In this document: positions 17,397-26,212 of the stretch, one piece after another
How positions within the stretch are numbered: position 1 is the first letter of the stretch
Layout of the letters: the number at the start of each line of letters is the position of its first letter
Assembly: GCA_900544115.1 (NCBI GenBank)
Contig: UQTW01000007.1
Location: forward strand, 27,830 to 91,829
Direction: 5' to 3'
Source: an uncultured Collinsella sp.
GTDB lineage: Bacteria; Actinomycetota; Coriobacteriia; Coriobacteriales; Coriobacteriaceae
Length of the DNA: 64,000 nt
Made by a program: the position numbers and the translations under genes
Notes under the pieces: generated by a model
Told to the model about the DNA's origin: nothing
What the model saw: the letters and a program-made list of their open reading frames with translations, nothing else
Databases searched by the model: none

Positions 17397-18607
17397 GCAC
17401 CCGCGATCTTGTCCAAGAAGCCCTTCACTCGCTCGAGGCCAACAAGGGACGCAGCCTGCTCACCATCCTTGGCATCGTCATTGGCATCGCCTCGGTCATC
17501 GCCATGACTTCGCTCATCGGCGGCATCCAAAACAGCCTGGTCAACAGCCTGGGCCTCAATGCAGCCCGCATGGTAGAGATCTATTCGTCCCAAGAACTCA
17601 CCGATTCGGATGTGGAAAAGCTTCGCAAACTGGTGCCGCAGATTGAGCAGATCGGCATCGTCGATAGCGCCTATTCCGAGTACAAGGTCGGGGATAAAAG
17701 CTATACCGTCATGGCACACGGCGTCGATAGCGACATGCTCGATGCCGTGGGCGCCAGCAAGCTCGTTGCGGGACGTGTCTATTCACAGGCAGAGTCTCAA
17801 TCAGGCTCGCGCGTGGCGCTCATCAGCCGCGGCGGCGCCGATCAGCTTTACGGCAACGAACAGGACGCACTGGGGAAAACCATCAAGGTGTCCAACGGCG
17901 AGGTGCAGATTGTAGGCGTGATTGATGGCGGCAGCGACTCCATGGGCTCGCTCACGCTGTATATGCCACGCGAAACCATCTCCGGCCTGTTTGGCGACGA
18001 GAATCCTTCATTTCCCAGCGTGACGGCACTTGCCGCCGAGGGCACAGACATGGACGAGCTCTGCAAGACCATCGAGTCTAAGGTGCGCGCGATGAAGGGC
18101 ATCTCGGAGGATGATGAGTACGACAGCGTATCGGCGACCTCCATGAAAAGCGCCATCGATGCACTCAACTCGTTTATGGGCGCCTTCTCGCTCATCATGG
18201 GCGCTGTCGCCAGTATCTCACTGCTTGTCGGCGGAATCGGCATTATGAATATGATGCTTACCAACGTGACTGAGCGCATCCGCGAGATCGGTATTCGCCG
18301 TGCCTTGGGCGCCAGTCGCCGCGATATCACCGCGCAGTTTTTGGCCGAGTCCTCGGCGCTGTGCGTCACCGGTGGCCTGCTGGGTGTCCTGATTGGCTAT
18401 CTGCTGGCCTGGGGCCTCGCGATGTTTGCCGCAGGATCAGGGGTTCTCAACGAGCTCGGTGCCAGTGGGGAGATCACACCGAGCTTTTCAATCGCCACGG
18501 TGCTGCTGGCCTTCGGCGTCTCCGTCGGCATCGGCGTAATCTTTGGCTTCTACCCCGCTCGCCGCGCGGCAAAGCTCAACCCGGTGGAGTGCCTACGCTA
18601 CCAGTAA
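17393..18607 (+). CDS. MacB-like ABC transporter permease
   Basis: A 404-residue membrane protein with the MacB layout: one N-terminal helix (LLTILGIVIGIASVIAMTSL), an extracellular MacB-PCD domain of about 220 residues, and three C-terminal helices in an FtsX domain (GAVASISLLVGGIGIMNMML and two more). The motif ERIREIGIRRALGASRRDI between helices is characteristic. It overlaps the ATPase gene by 4 bases. The unit is expected to export a small molecule or peptide or to act as a mechanotransmitter; no precursor peptide gene is visible beside it. It is the last gene before the cobalamin island. Confidence 0.92.
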   Translation: MSTRDLVQEALHSLEANKGRSLLTILGIVIGIASVIAMTSLIGGIQNSLVNSLGLNAARMVEIYSSQELTDSDVEKLRKLVPQIEQIGIVDSAYSEYKVGDKSYTVMAHGVDSDMLDAVGASKLVAGRVYSQAESQSGSRVALISRGGADQLYGNEQDALGKTIKVSNGEVQIVGVIDGGSDSMGSLTLYMPRETISGLFGDENPSFPSVTALAAEGTDMDELCKTIESKVRAMKGISEDDEYDSVSATSMKSAIDALNSFMGAFSLIMGAVASISLLVGGIGIMNMMLTNVTERIREIGIRRALGASRRDITAQFLAESSALCVTGGLLGVLIGYLLAWGLAMFAAGSGVLNELGASGEITPSFSIATVLLAFGVSVGIGVIFGFYPARRAAKLNPVECLRYQ

Positions 18608-18640
18608 GCCACCACCAGCTACCAGTAAGCCACCACCAAC

Positions 18641-18709
18641 AAGTTGCGGTGAATTAGGGACTGAATATGCTATCTAGCAGCAAAAACAGACACTATTTCA
18701 CCGCAACTT
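18641..18709. repeat. Dispersed palindromic element, copy 2, at the island border
   Basis: Arms 18641-18658 and 18692-18709 read AAGTTGCGGTGAA from the outside, matching the arms of the element at 2394-2460. The inside of this copy is the reverse orientation of copy 1 (GACTGTTT and TATTCA words are shared on opposite strands). It directly abuts the IS21-type remnant. Confidence 0.85.
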
Positions 18710-18713
18710 ATTG

Positions 18714-18802
18714 AAGGGCTGTTTGCGCCAGTTCTGGGCGTCGTCCTCGAGCTATTGATGGATGACGGGCTTGTACGGGTCAAGCTTGCTCGGGACGCTC
18801 CT
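18714..18802 (-). pseudogene. IS21-type transposase (IstA) remnant
   Basis: A short minus-strand stretch reads VPSKLDPYKPVIHQ, then an in-frame TAG (18752-18754), then LEDDAQNWRKQ. This matches the N-terminal part of IS21-family IstA, where RPSKLDPYK is followed by an acidic helix and RKQRHTAKR. Both ends of the frame are lost, and the 3' part runs into the palindrome. It marks the left end of the cobalamin island. Identification is from motif recognition only. Confidence 0.65.
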
Positions 18803-18839
18803 CCTCGCGGGCGGGAGGGCGCGCAGGCGCGGCAAGCGC

Positions 18840-19613
18840 CTAGCGCGCGAACTCCCGTAAGAGCGCGTCTTCCACTTCCCGAAGCGAAAGGGCCCCGCCG
18901 CCCTCGGCGGGACGGGTGACCACGATGCAGTGCGCTCCCACGTCGCGCGCGGAGGCGAGCTTCTCGGCCGTGCCGCCTACGGTTCCCGAGTCCTTGGTCA
19001 CAAGCCACTGGGCGCCCACCTGCCGAAGCATCGCCTCGTTGAGCTCGCGGGTGAAGGGCCCCTGCATGCCGATGACGTGCGACGGCGAAAACCCCGCGTC
19101 GATGCACTTCGTTATAGCACTGGGCAGCGGGAGCACGCGCACGAAGAAGCGCTCCGCGAAATCGGCGACGCGCGTGTAGGGAGCAAGCTCCTTGCTCCCC
19201 GTCGTGAGAAGAGCGCGACCCGGGTTCTCGGAGAGAAAGCGCGCCGCGCAGGCGATCGACGCGACCGACACGATGCCTTTGGGCAGCGCCTCGACCGGGC
19301 GCGCAAGGCGCAGGCATCGTGCACCCACGGCGAGCGAAGCGGCCCGGATGTTGCCGCTTGCGAGCGTAGCGAAGGGGTGCGTGGCGTCGACAACGATGCG
19401 CGCGCCAGAAAGCTCGCACTCCATGTCGGCCTCGTCGAGCCTGCCCGCATGTACCTCGATGCCCGGAAGCTCGCCCAAAAGCTCGCCTCCGTACTCGGTT
19501 GCCGCGTAGGCACGGGCGGGGATGCCCGCCCCGCTCGCCCATTCGCACAGAAGGCGGCCCTCGGTGGTGCCGGCGAAGATGCGCAGCGCCGGCGCGGATG
19601 CGGGCGCCGTCAC
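18840..19613 (-). CDS. cbiJ: Cobalt-precorrin-6A reductase
   Basis: A 257-residue NAD(P)H-dependent reductase that reduces a corrin double bond of (cobalt-)precorrin-6A. The N-terminal nucleotide-binding segment reads RIFAGTTEGRLL, followed by VVDATHPFA and, further on, the family motif VTKDSGTVGGTAEKL. The GTG start at 19613 was chosen because it overlaps the cbiC stop as GTGA and fits the family length of about 250; the longer frame upstream is antisense-like. It is the last gene of the minus-strand cob operon, with no clear terminator behind it. Confidence 0.93.
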   Translation of the reverse strand: MTAPASAPALRIFAGTTEGRLLCEWASGAGIPARAYAATEYGGELLGELPGIEVHAGRLDEADMECELSGARIVVDATHPFATLASGNIRAASLAVGARCLRLARPVEALPKGIVSVASIACAARFLSENPGRALLTTGSKELAPYTRVADFAERFFVRVLPLPSAITKCIDAGFSPSHVIGMQGPFTRELNEAMLRQVGAQWLVTKDSGTVGGTAEKLASARDVGAHCIVVTRPAEGGGALSLREVEDALLREFAR

Positions 19614-20248
19614 TTCGGGCCGCCTGTGCGCGTGATCTGGTAGAGCAGCGCGTTCATAATGGCGGCCGCCACGGTCGAGCCGCCCTTGCGACCCCTCGCG
19701 ACGATGGCCGGCACGCGTCGCGCGAGTAGCTCCTCTTTCGCCTCGACCACGTTCACAAACCCGACCGGCACCCCAACGACGAGCGCGGGCGCGATCTTCC
19801 CCGCGTCCATGAGCTCGGCGAGGCGCAGAAGTGCTGTGGGAGCGTTGCCGACGGCCACGATGAGCGGACCCTCGATGCCGCAAGCTTTGTCCATGCTCGC
19901 AACGGCGCGAGTCGTGCCCGCGGCACGCGCAGCCGCGGCGACATCAGGGTCGGCCATGTAGCACACGGCCTTGCAGCCGAGCTTCGCGAGCGCGGACTTG
20001 CTTATGCCTGCAAGCGCCATGTTCGTGTCGGTGAGCACCGTGGCCCCTGCGCGCAGTGCGTCGAGCGCACAGTGCGCGGCGTCATGGGTGAACACGAGAG
20101 AATCGGCGTACGAGAAGTCGGCAGTGGTGTGGATGACGCGCTTCACGACGGGCTCTTCGAGCGGCGGGAACGTGCCGCCGAGCTCTTCGGTGATGATCTC
20201 GAAGCTGCGCCGCTCGATGTCGCCGGGCGCCATCTCCTTGGAATCCAT
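19610..20248 (-). CDS. cbiC: Cobalt-precorrin-8 methylmutase
   Basis: A 212-residue isomerase moving a methyl group from C11 to C12 of (cobalt-)precorrin-8 to give cobyrinate. Visible family marks are IERRSFEIITEE near the N-terminus and the substrate motif RVIHTTADFSYADSL with the catalytic His near residue 45, plus GNAPTAL and the glycine-rich GRKGGSTVAAAI near the C-terminus. The start ATG directly follows the cobO stop with no spacing and its stop overlaps cbiJ, so it is coupled on both sides. Confidence 0.95.
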   Translation of the reverse strand: MDSKEMAPGDIERRSFEIITEELGGTFPPLEEPVVKRVIHTTADFSYADSLVFTHDAAHCALDALRAGATVLTDTNMALAGISKSALAKLGCKAVCYMADPDVAAAARAAGTTRAVASMDKACGIEGPLIVAVGNAPTALLRLAELMDAGKIAPALVVGVPVGFVNVVEAKEELLARRVPAIVARGRKGGSTVAAAIMNALLYQITRTGGPK

Positions 20249-20764
20249 CTAGTACTCCACTCCTTCCCTTGCACATATCCCCTGCTCGTAGGGATGTTTC
20301 TCGCACCGCATCTCGGTTATGTAGTCGGCCTTCTCCACGATCTTGCGGGAAGGCGCGCGCCCGGTGAGCGCTACTTCGACGCCGCGCGCGGACATATCGA
20401 GCGCGCGGTCCACGAGCGCCTCGTCGACAAGCCCCTTCGAAAGCGCGTCGAGCGCCTCGTCGAGCACGAGCAGTCCCTCTTGCGCGCCCTCGAGCTCGGC
20501 GAGCGCAGAAGCGAGGTTCCCATCGTGCAGCTCGCACGTCGCGGCAAGTTCTTCCGACGTCATCGACCAGGTAAACTTGTCCGACACCTTCCCCGCGAAC
20601 ACGGGCACGCCGAAATGCTCGGCGAGCAGGCGCACCTCCCCGCTTTCGCCGTCTTTCAGGAACTGCACGACGACGACGCGGCGGCCTGCAGCGAGCATGC
20701 GAAGGGCGAGGCCCATCGCCGCCGTGGTCTTGCCTTTGCCGTCGCCATGATACACGTGGATCAT
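20249..20764 (-). CDS. cobO: Corrinoid adenosyltransferase (CobO/BtuR type)
   Basis: A 171-residue ATP:cob(I)alamin/cobyrinate adenosyltransferase that adds the upper 5'-deoxyadenosyl ligand. The P-loop HGDGKGKTTAAMGLALR is at residues 6-22 and the FLKDGESGEVRLL segment follows. This is the CobA/CobO/BtuR family, not the PduO or EutT type. Length is typical without the extended N-terminal helix of some members. Its ATG overlaps the cbiP stop as ATGA. It acts between corrin-ring completion and amidation by CbiP. Confidence 0.95.
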   Translation of the reverse strand: MIHVYHGDGKGKTTAAMGLALRMLAAGRRVVVVQFLKDGESGEVRLLAEHFGVPVFAGKVSDKFTWSMTSEELAATCELHDGNLASALAELEGAQEGLLVLDEALDALSKGLVDEALVDRALDMSARGVEVALTGRAPSRKIVEKADYITEMRCEKHPYEQGICAREGVEY

Positions 20765-22260
20765 ACGCCCTCCTCGATAATGCGGTAGACATACTCCATG
20801 TCGAGCGCCCCGCGCACGACGTCGGCCAGGCGGTCAAACTCGCGCGCACGGTGATCGGCCGTGGACGCCGCGCCCGCAGCACCCACGACGCTCTCGGGCA
20901 GGCCGCGCATGCGCGCGAGCGAGCGCGCGAGGGCGAGCGCAACCCCCGGTTCGTCGAACAGGCCGTGGAGATAGGTTCCGAACACGTTTCCGCAGGCCGC
21001 GCCTTCTGGTTTGCCGCCAATTGTGCCCGCAGGGGCGCAGGAGACGGTCGTTTCGCCGTCGTGAATCTCGTACCCGCGCGCCGTCATGCCGTTCCACGCC
21101 GAGAACGCGCCTTGGGCGCCCGTGATGCGCAGCTCCGACTGGGCGAGGCGCTTTTCCTCCTTGAACACCGTACTTGCAGGGATGAGCCCGAGCCCGCGCG
21201 CGGTGCCAGCGCCTTCCCTGCCGTGCGGGTCGGAAAGCTCGTCTCCCAAAAGCTGGTAGCCTCCGCATATGCCGAGCGCCGGCGTGCCCGCGCCCGAAAG
21301 CGCGCGTACACAGGCTCCGATGCCGCTAGCCGCAAGCCAGCGCGCGTCGTCGAGCGTAGTCTTCGAGCCGGGAAGCACCACCAGGTCGGGTCGGCCCAGA
21401 TCGGTCGTCGAGGAAACGTAGCGCACGCCCACGCCGGGCACGCGCGAAAGCGGGTCGAAGTCGGTGAAATTCGACAAATGCGGAAGGCGCACGACGGCGA
21501 CGTCGATGACGCCGCGCGCCTCGCGGGCAGATAGGCGCGGCGCGAGCGAGTCCTCGTCGTCAAGGTCGAGCGTAAGATACGGCACGACACCCACGACGGG
21601 AACTCCGCACATCTTCTCGAGCGGGGCCAAACCCGGGCGCAGGATTTCCACATCGCCGCGGAACTTGTTTACCACAAGCCCCCGCAAAAGCGCGCGGTCC
21701 TCGGGCGCAAGGAGCGCGACCGTGCCGTAGAGCTGGGCAAATACCCCGCCCGGGTCGATGTCGCCCGCAAGCAGCACGGGGGAGGACACGGCGCGCGCGA
21801 GCCCCATGTTGACGATGTCATTTTCGGCAAGGTTGATTTCGGCGGGGCTGCCGGCGCCCTCGATGACGATGACGTCGTTTTCCTCCGCGAGCGAATCGAA
21901 CGCCTCCAAAATCTGCGGCATGAGCGCCTTCTTTCGCGCGAAGTAGTCCCTCGCAGCGAAGGCTCCCTGCGCCTTGCCGGCCACGATGAGCTGGCTTCGG
22001 TGGCCGCTTTCAGGCTTGAGCAGGATGGGGTTCATGCGCACGTCGGGCGGGATGCCGCACGCCTCGGCCTGCATGATCTGGGCGCGCCCCATCTCGAGCC
22101 CGTCGGCCGTGACACCGCTGTTGAGTGCCATGTTCTGGCTCTTGAAGGGAGTCACGCGCAGGCCGTCCTGCGAAAGCACGCGGCACAGCCCCGCCGCAAG
22201 CAGGCTCTTCCCCGCGTTCGACATGGTGCCCTGGATCATGATGGGCTTGGCCCTACCCAC
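20761..22260 (-). CDS. cbiP: Cobyric acid synthase
   Basis: A 499-residue glutamine amidotransferase that amidates four side chains of adenosylcobyrinate a,c-diamide. The N-terminal P-loop-like ATPase domain shows MIQGTMSNAGKSLLAAGLCR and FKSQNMALNSGV. The C-terminal class I glutaminase domain has the nucleophile Cys in LGICGGYQLLG and the His in GTYLHGLFDEPG. The start is GTG 22260, because a near-perfect AAGGAGG lies 9 bases upstream; ATG codons further upstream lack any such site and lie deep in the neighbour. It overlaps the cobD stop by 8 bases and cobO by 4. Confidence 0.94.
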   Translation of the reverse strand: MGRAKPIMIQGTMSNAGKSLLAAGLCRVLSQDGLRVTPFKSQNMALNSGVTADGLEMGRAQIMQAEACGIPPDVRMNPILLKPESGHRSQLIVAGKAQGAFAARDYFARKKALMPQILEAFDSLAEENDVIVIEGAGSPAEINLAENDIVNMGLARAVSSPVLLAGDIDPGGVFAQLYGTVALLAPEDRALLRGLVVNKFRGDVEILRPGLAPLEKMCGVPVVGVVPYLTLDLDDEDSLAPRLSAREARGVIDVAVVRLPHLSNFTDFDPLSRVPGVGVRYVSSTTDLGRPDLVVLPGSKTTLDDARWLAASGIGACVRALSGAGTPALGICGGYQLLGDELSDPHGREGAGTARGLGLIPASTVFKEEKRLAQSELRITGAQGAFSAWNGMTARGYEIHDGETTVSCAPAGTIGGKPEGAACGNVFGTYLHGLFDEPGVALALARSLARMRGLPESVVGAAGAASTADHRAREFDRLADVVRGALDMEYVYRIIEEGV

Positions 22261-23476
22261 GGGTATCGACCTCCTTCGCCAAGCCTCGGCCATCCGCGCC
22301 CGCCATAGCGCCGCCGCAAGAAGCGCCGCCCCGTTCGTCGGGTTCGCCTTCGCCCGATGCACCTTCCGCCCGAAGCGCGCGGCTGAACGCCATCGCAAGC
22401 CGGGCGTTCTCCCTGTGCGTGCGCACCGCGACGCGGCACCAGAAACGGGACAGTACCGAAAACGAGTCGCACGTGCGGACCAAAACACCCTGATTATACA
22501 GGCGCTCGGGGATGTCTTTCGCCGGCGTGCGGACTAAAAGGAAGTTCGCATCCGACGGCACGACGGAAAGCCCGAGCGAGGAGAGCTCGTGGGAAAGCCA
22601 CGCTCGCTCGCCCGCCAATACGTCGCGCGTGCGCGAGACGTATTCAACGTCTTCCAGGGCGGCGATGCCCGCGGCCTCGGCGACCGAGGAGACGGGCCAC
22701 GCCTGCCCCGCCCGGCGAATCCCCTCGATGAGTTGGGCGTTTCCGCTGATCAGATATCCCAACCGCAACCCCGCCATTCCGTAGAGCTTGGTGAACGCGG
22801 AGAGCACGGCCACATGGCGCGAACACGCGGCGCGTGCGGCCACGCTCCTTTCGCGGGCGTCGGGCGCAAATCCGAGGAAGCACTCGTCCACGACAAGCAG
22901 CGCGCCCACCTGCTCGCAGCGGCAAGCCGCGGCCTCGATCACGCTGGGGTCGACGAGGCGCCCCGTCGGGTTGTTCGGATTGCAGAGGTACGCCACGTCT
23001 CCCGGCCCCTCGATCGCGCGGGCGAAGGAGGCGGGCACGTCGAAGTCGTCCGCTTCAGAGAGCGGGAACTCCTGCACGCATGCGCCGTAGTACGATGCCG
23101 CCTCAGCATATTCAGAGAACGTCGGCGCGCACACGACGATGCGTTTCGGGCGCACCGCCGCTGCGAGCCGCCAGATGATGTCGGACGCGCCCGCGCCGCA
23201 GACGATAGTATCTTCGGGAATGCCCTGGTCGCGCGCTAGCGCGCGAACGAGGGCGAGGCTTTCCCTATCGGGGTAGGCGTCGATTCGAGAAAGCGCCTTG
23301 CAAGCTGCGGCGACGGCGCGCGGCGAGGGGCCTGCCGGATTCACGTTCACCGAGAAGTCAATGAGGTCGGAGGCACCCCCTTCGCAAGCGATGCCGAGCG
23401 ATTGCGCGCTGCCCCCATGCGTGCGGGCGCGCAGGATTCCCCCGGCAGCCCGGGGCGCGGCGTGGTCTTTCCTCAT
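22253..23476 (-). CDS. cobD: Threonine-phosphate decarboxylase-like aminotransferase (CobD/CobC)
   Basis: A 407-residue PLP enzyme of the HisC-like fold I class. Landmarks: DFSVNVNPAGPSPRAV near residue 39, GASDIIWRLA, YLCNPNNPTGRLV and the PLP lysine in SAFTKLYGMAGLRLGYL. In cobalamin loci this enzyme decarboxylates L-threonine phosphate to (R)-1-aminopropan-2-ol phosphate, which CbiB attaches to cobyric acid. ATG 23476 overlaps the cbiB stop as ATGA. The roughly 35-residue N-terminal part and the Glu/Gly-rich C-terminus (ASGEGEPDERGG) extend beyond the usual length of about 365. No threonine kinase (PduX) is visible in the window. Confidence 0.9.
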   Translation of the reverse strand: MRKDHAAPRAAGGILRARTHGGSAQSLGIACEGGASDLIDFSVNVNPAGPSPRAVAAACKALSRIDAYPDRESLALVRALARDQGIPEDTIVCGAGASDIIWRLAAAVRPKRIVVCAPTFSEYAEAASYYGACVQEFPLSEADDFDVPASFARAIEGPGDVAYLCNPNNPTGRLVDPSVIEAAACRCEQVGALLVVDECFLGFAPDARERSVAARAACSRHVAVLSAFTKLYGMAGLRLGYLISGNAQLIEGIRRAGQAWPVSSVAEAAGIAALEDVEYVSRTRDVLAGERAWLSHELSSLGLSVVPSDANFLLVRTPAKDIPERLYNQGVLVRTCDSFSVLSRFWCRVAVRTHRENARLAMAFSRALRAEGASGEGEPDERGGASCGGAMAGADGRGLAKEVDTRG

Positions 23477-24447
23477 GCCATCGCCCCCACGGCGAGTACG
23501 ACCGCCGCGCGCGCGGCGACGAAGACGACGAGCGCGCATACGGACGCGGCGAGCATGAGCCTTGTCGCCCGGGCGATGTCGCCCCACTCGATTTCGCGGG
23601 ACGCGTCGCCTATCGTCGGTTTCTCAACGAGCTTACCGAAATACACCGCGGGTCCTGCCAGGCGCAGTCCGAGCGCACCCGCGCACGCCGACTCGGTCTG
23701 CGCCGCGTTCGGGCTCGCATGGCGACGCCTGTCGCGGCGCCAGATGCGCGCCGCCCCGTGCGCGTCGAGCCCGACGATCGGGCACACGGCGATCATGAAC
23801 AGGGCCGATAACCGCGAGGGAATCCAGTTCACCGCATCGTCGAGGCGCGCCGAGGCGCAGCCGAAGTCGATGTAGCGCTCGTTTTTGTAGCCCACCATGC
23901 TGTCGAGCGTGTTCACCGCCTTGTACGCCATGCCCAAGGGCGCACCCCCGATCATAAGGTAGAAAAGCGGCGCGATGACGCCGTCGCTCGCGTTCTCCGC
24001 CACCGTTTCCACGGCGGCGCGCGCGACGCCCTGCTCGTCGAGAACAGACGTGTCGCGTCCCACGATGAGCCCGACAGCTTCACGCGCCGCGACAAGGCCG
24101 CCCCTCGAGAACGCACGGGCCACGGCCAGGCTCTGGCGGCGCAGCTCGCATGCCGCGAGAATCTGATAGCTCGCCCATGCCTCGGCCACGAAGCGCAAGC
24201 CGGAGTGAACCATGCCGCAAAGATGCAGGATTCCCCAGGTCAAAAGCCCACACGCAAGCGGAAGCGCCACGGCGAGCACAAGCCCTGCGGCGCGCGTACC
24301 CGCGGACGTTTGCGGGAATGCGCCCCGCAGGCGGCCTTCGGCCCACGTGATCGCGCGCCCCATGGCGACGACGGGATGGGGAAGCCAGCGCGGGTCGCCG
24401 AAGGCAAGGTCGGCCGCGAACCCGGCGGCGACGGCAAGAATCGTCAT
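23473..24447 (-). CDS. cbiB: Adenosylcobinamide-phosphate synthase
   Basis: A 324-residue integral membrane protein joining the aminopropanol (phosphate) arm to adenosylcobyric acid. The first lines read MTILAVAAGFAADLAFGDP, then PHPVVAMGRAI, and later NASDGVIAPLFYLMIGG and DDAVNWIPSRLSAL, all typical of CbiB/CobD. Several membrane helices are seen, with the last at the extreme C-terminus. The start ATG 24447 overlaps the preceding stop by one base (TGATG). It acts at the membrane with the CobS step that follows. Confidence 0.95.
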   Translation of the reverse strand: MTILAVAAGFAADLAFGDPRWLPHPVVAMGRAITWAEGRLRGAFPQTSAGTRAAGLVLAVALPLACGLLTWGILHLCGMVHSGLRFVAEAWASYQILAACELRRQSLAVARAFSRGGLVAAREAVGLIVGRDTSVLDEQGVARAAVETVAENASDGVIAPLFYLMIGGAPLGMAYKAVNTLDSMVGYKNERYIDFGCASARLDDAVNWIPSRLSALFMIAVCPIVGLDAHGAARIWRRDRRRHASPNAAQTESACAGALGLRLAGPAVYFGKLVEKPTIGDASREIEWGDIARATRLMLAASVCALVVFVAARAAVVLAVGAMA

Positions 24448-25448
24448 CACCGGGCATCGCCCCCCGAAGCGGGGCGAACGTCGCGAAGGCAGCGCCCATC
24501 CCAAGTGGCAGCCCATGCGCCGCCCGGCTCGGTATGCACGTCGAAGTATCCCATTTTCGGGACAGCTAGCTCGGAGAGCAGCGCTTTCACGGTACCCGCG
24601 TGAACGACGAAGACGGCGCGCCCACTCCCCTGGGCGCGCTCCGATTCGCACGCCTCCCGAAACGCCGCGATGACGCGGCGGGTGAAATCGCTCTTGCCCT
24701 CGCCATGCGGGCAGCGCGTCTCGCACCAGGAGTCTACCCAGGCGCGATAGCGCGCATCCTCTTTAAGCTCGGCGGCGCTTCGCCCCTCGAAGTCGCCGAA
24801 ACCCATCTCGCGCAGACCGGGGCACGCCATAAGCTCCGCGTTCGGGAAGAGGATGCGCGCCGTCTGGTCGGTGCGGGCCATGCCGCTCGTGATAACACGG
24901 AACACGTCACGATCGCACGCGAGGTCGCGCAAAGCGCGCTCGCCCGCACTCGACAGGGGCTCGTCGGTGCCCGCCCCGCTGTAGCGATGGTCTTCCGTGC
25001 CCGCCGTGGCACCATGGCGCACGAAGACGACTTCCAAAGGCGCACCCGCGCCCTGCGTCCCTCGAGGTGCATCGGCAAGGTTTCCTTTGATGACCTGGGG
25101 AATCCCGCACGTCATGCGCACGACGACGTCGGCGCGCGCAGCGAGCGCGCATCCCAGGCGCCCCGCGCGCTCGCGCCATTGGGCGTCTTCCGCACTCATG
25201 GGGACGACCCCCGAGCCGACCAAGGGCAGAATCACTGCGTCGAAGCCGATCAGCCGCTCGAGCGCCCGGTCAGCGTCGAGCGCGCGTACGAGTTCCTCAG
25301 CACGGTATGCGACGCGGCCGGCAAAAGCCGCGGGCACGCCGCCCTCCGCAAGCTGCGCCGCGTCGACGAAATCGTCCGCCGCGAACCCGAGTTTTTCGCG
25401 CACGAAGGTCCTCTTCCCCGAATGCGCGCCACCTACCACGAGCATCAT
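24447..25448 (-). CDS. CobU-like P-loop domain fused to a CobC-type histidine phosphatase
   Basis: A 333-residue two-domain protein. Residues 1-125 resemble the CobU kinase/guanylyltransferase fold: MMLVVGGAHSGKRTF is a P-loop, and MTCGIPQVIKG matches the CobU C-terminal VCGIPVWMKG. The usual CobU strand ATMEPF...RIARHR with the guanylylated His is not found. Residues 138-320 are a phosphoglycerate-mutase-like histidine phosphatase (VVFVRHGAT at 140-148, FEGRSAAELK, FVVHAGTVKALL), the CobC family that removes phosphate from the nucleotide-loop intermediate. Two start codons (25448, 25445) overlap the cobS stop; the first gives an ATGA overlap. A complete cobU lies two genes upstream, so the P-loop half is probably not the main guanylyltransferase. 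Confidence 0.85.
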   Translation of the reverse strand: MMLVVGGAHSGKRTFVREKLGFAADDFVDAAQLAEGGVPAAFAGRVAYRAEELVRALDADRALERLIGFDAVILPLVGSGVVPMSAEDAQWRERAGRLGCALAARADVVVRMTCGIPQVIKGNLADAPRGTQGAGAPLEVVFVRHGATAGTEDHRYSGAGTDEPLSSAGERALRDLACDRDVFRVITSGMARTDQTARILFPNAELMACPGLREMGFGDFEGRSAAELKEDARYRAWVDSWCETRCPHGEGKSDFTRRVIAAFREACESERAQGSGRAVFVVHAGTVKALLSELAVPKMGYFDVHTEPGGAWAATWDGRCLRDVRPASGGDAR

Positions 25449-26212
25449 AGGAGCATGCCCCCCACCACCAGCATGGCAAGCATCGCGAGCTCGGCCCATT
25501 GCAGAAACCATCCGGCCAAATCCCCCGTCACCCCGCCGAAGCGGGACAGGGCAACATGGCGGTACCACGCGAGCACCAAAAGCCCCGCCACCGCCATAAA
25601 GGCGCCGACGGCCTGAGCGCACGCGACCATCCCTGCAGCCGAAGCCGCAGCGAAAGCGCAAAGCGGCACGACGATCGCCGCGCGCTTCTTCGCAGGCGAG
25701 AGCCCCGCGGCCATGCCGTCCGCCCGCGCGGCAGGCCAGCATTCAACGGCGAGTCCCGAAAGCGCGCGGGAGAACACGAGCGAGCACAGAAGCGCGAGGA
25801 ACGCCCCCGCCGTAAGCGGCAGCGCGGTGAACAGGGAAAACTGCAGAATAAGGTACACAACAACACCGATGACCCCGAAGGCGCCCGCCCGCGGATCGTG
25901 CATGATCTCGAGCTTTCGCTCGCGCGGGGCCCAACTTGCAAGCGCATCGGAGGTGTCGCAGAGCCCGTCTAGGTGGATGCCTCCCGTCACCGCCACAGGC
26001 AGCGCCGCGAGCACGGCCGCGACGATGGTCGCGGGCACGCCGAGCAGGTTCGCCACGTGCCCCCACGCCGTCATGAGGAAGCCTTCCGCAAGGCCCACCA
26101 GGGGAAACGCGGCAAGTGCATGGGTTGACCCGAAATCGGTCCAGGCCGATTTCGGGACGGGGATGCGCGAGAACGTTCCGAACGCCGCGCCGATTGCCTC
26201 TGCTATCTTCAC
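25445..26212 (-). CDS. cobS: Adenosylcobinamide-GDP ribazoletransferase
   Basis: A 255-residue membrane enzyme that joins adenosylcobinamide-GDP with alpha-ribazole (phosphate). The N-terminus shows AFGTFSRIPVP, then a run of hydrophobic helices and the metal-binding DGLCDTSDALAS segment preceded by GGIHL, characteristic of CobS. The GTG start at 26212 overlaps the cobU stop as GTGA and follows AAGGA by 8 bases; no ATG fits the family N-terminus. It completes the nucleotide loop at the membrane alongside CbiB. Confidence 0.94.
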   Translation of the reverse strand: MKIAEAIGAAFGTFSRIPVPKSAWTDFGSTHALAAFPLVGLAEGFLMTAWGHVANLLGVPATIVAAVLAALPVAVTGGIHLDGLCDTSDALASWAPRERKLEIMHDPRAGAFGVIGVVVYLILQFSLFTALPLTAGAFLALLCSLVFSRALSGLAVECWPAARADGMAAGLSPAKKRAAIVVPLCAFAAASAAGMVACAQAVGAFMAVAGLLVLAWYRHVALSRFGGVTGDLAGWFLQWAELAMLAMLVVGGMLL

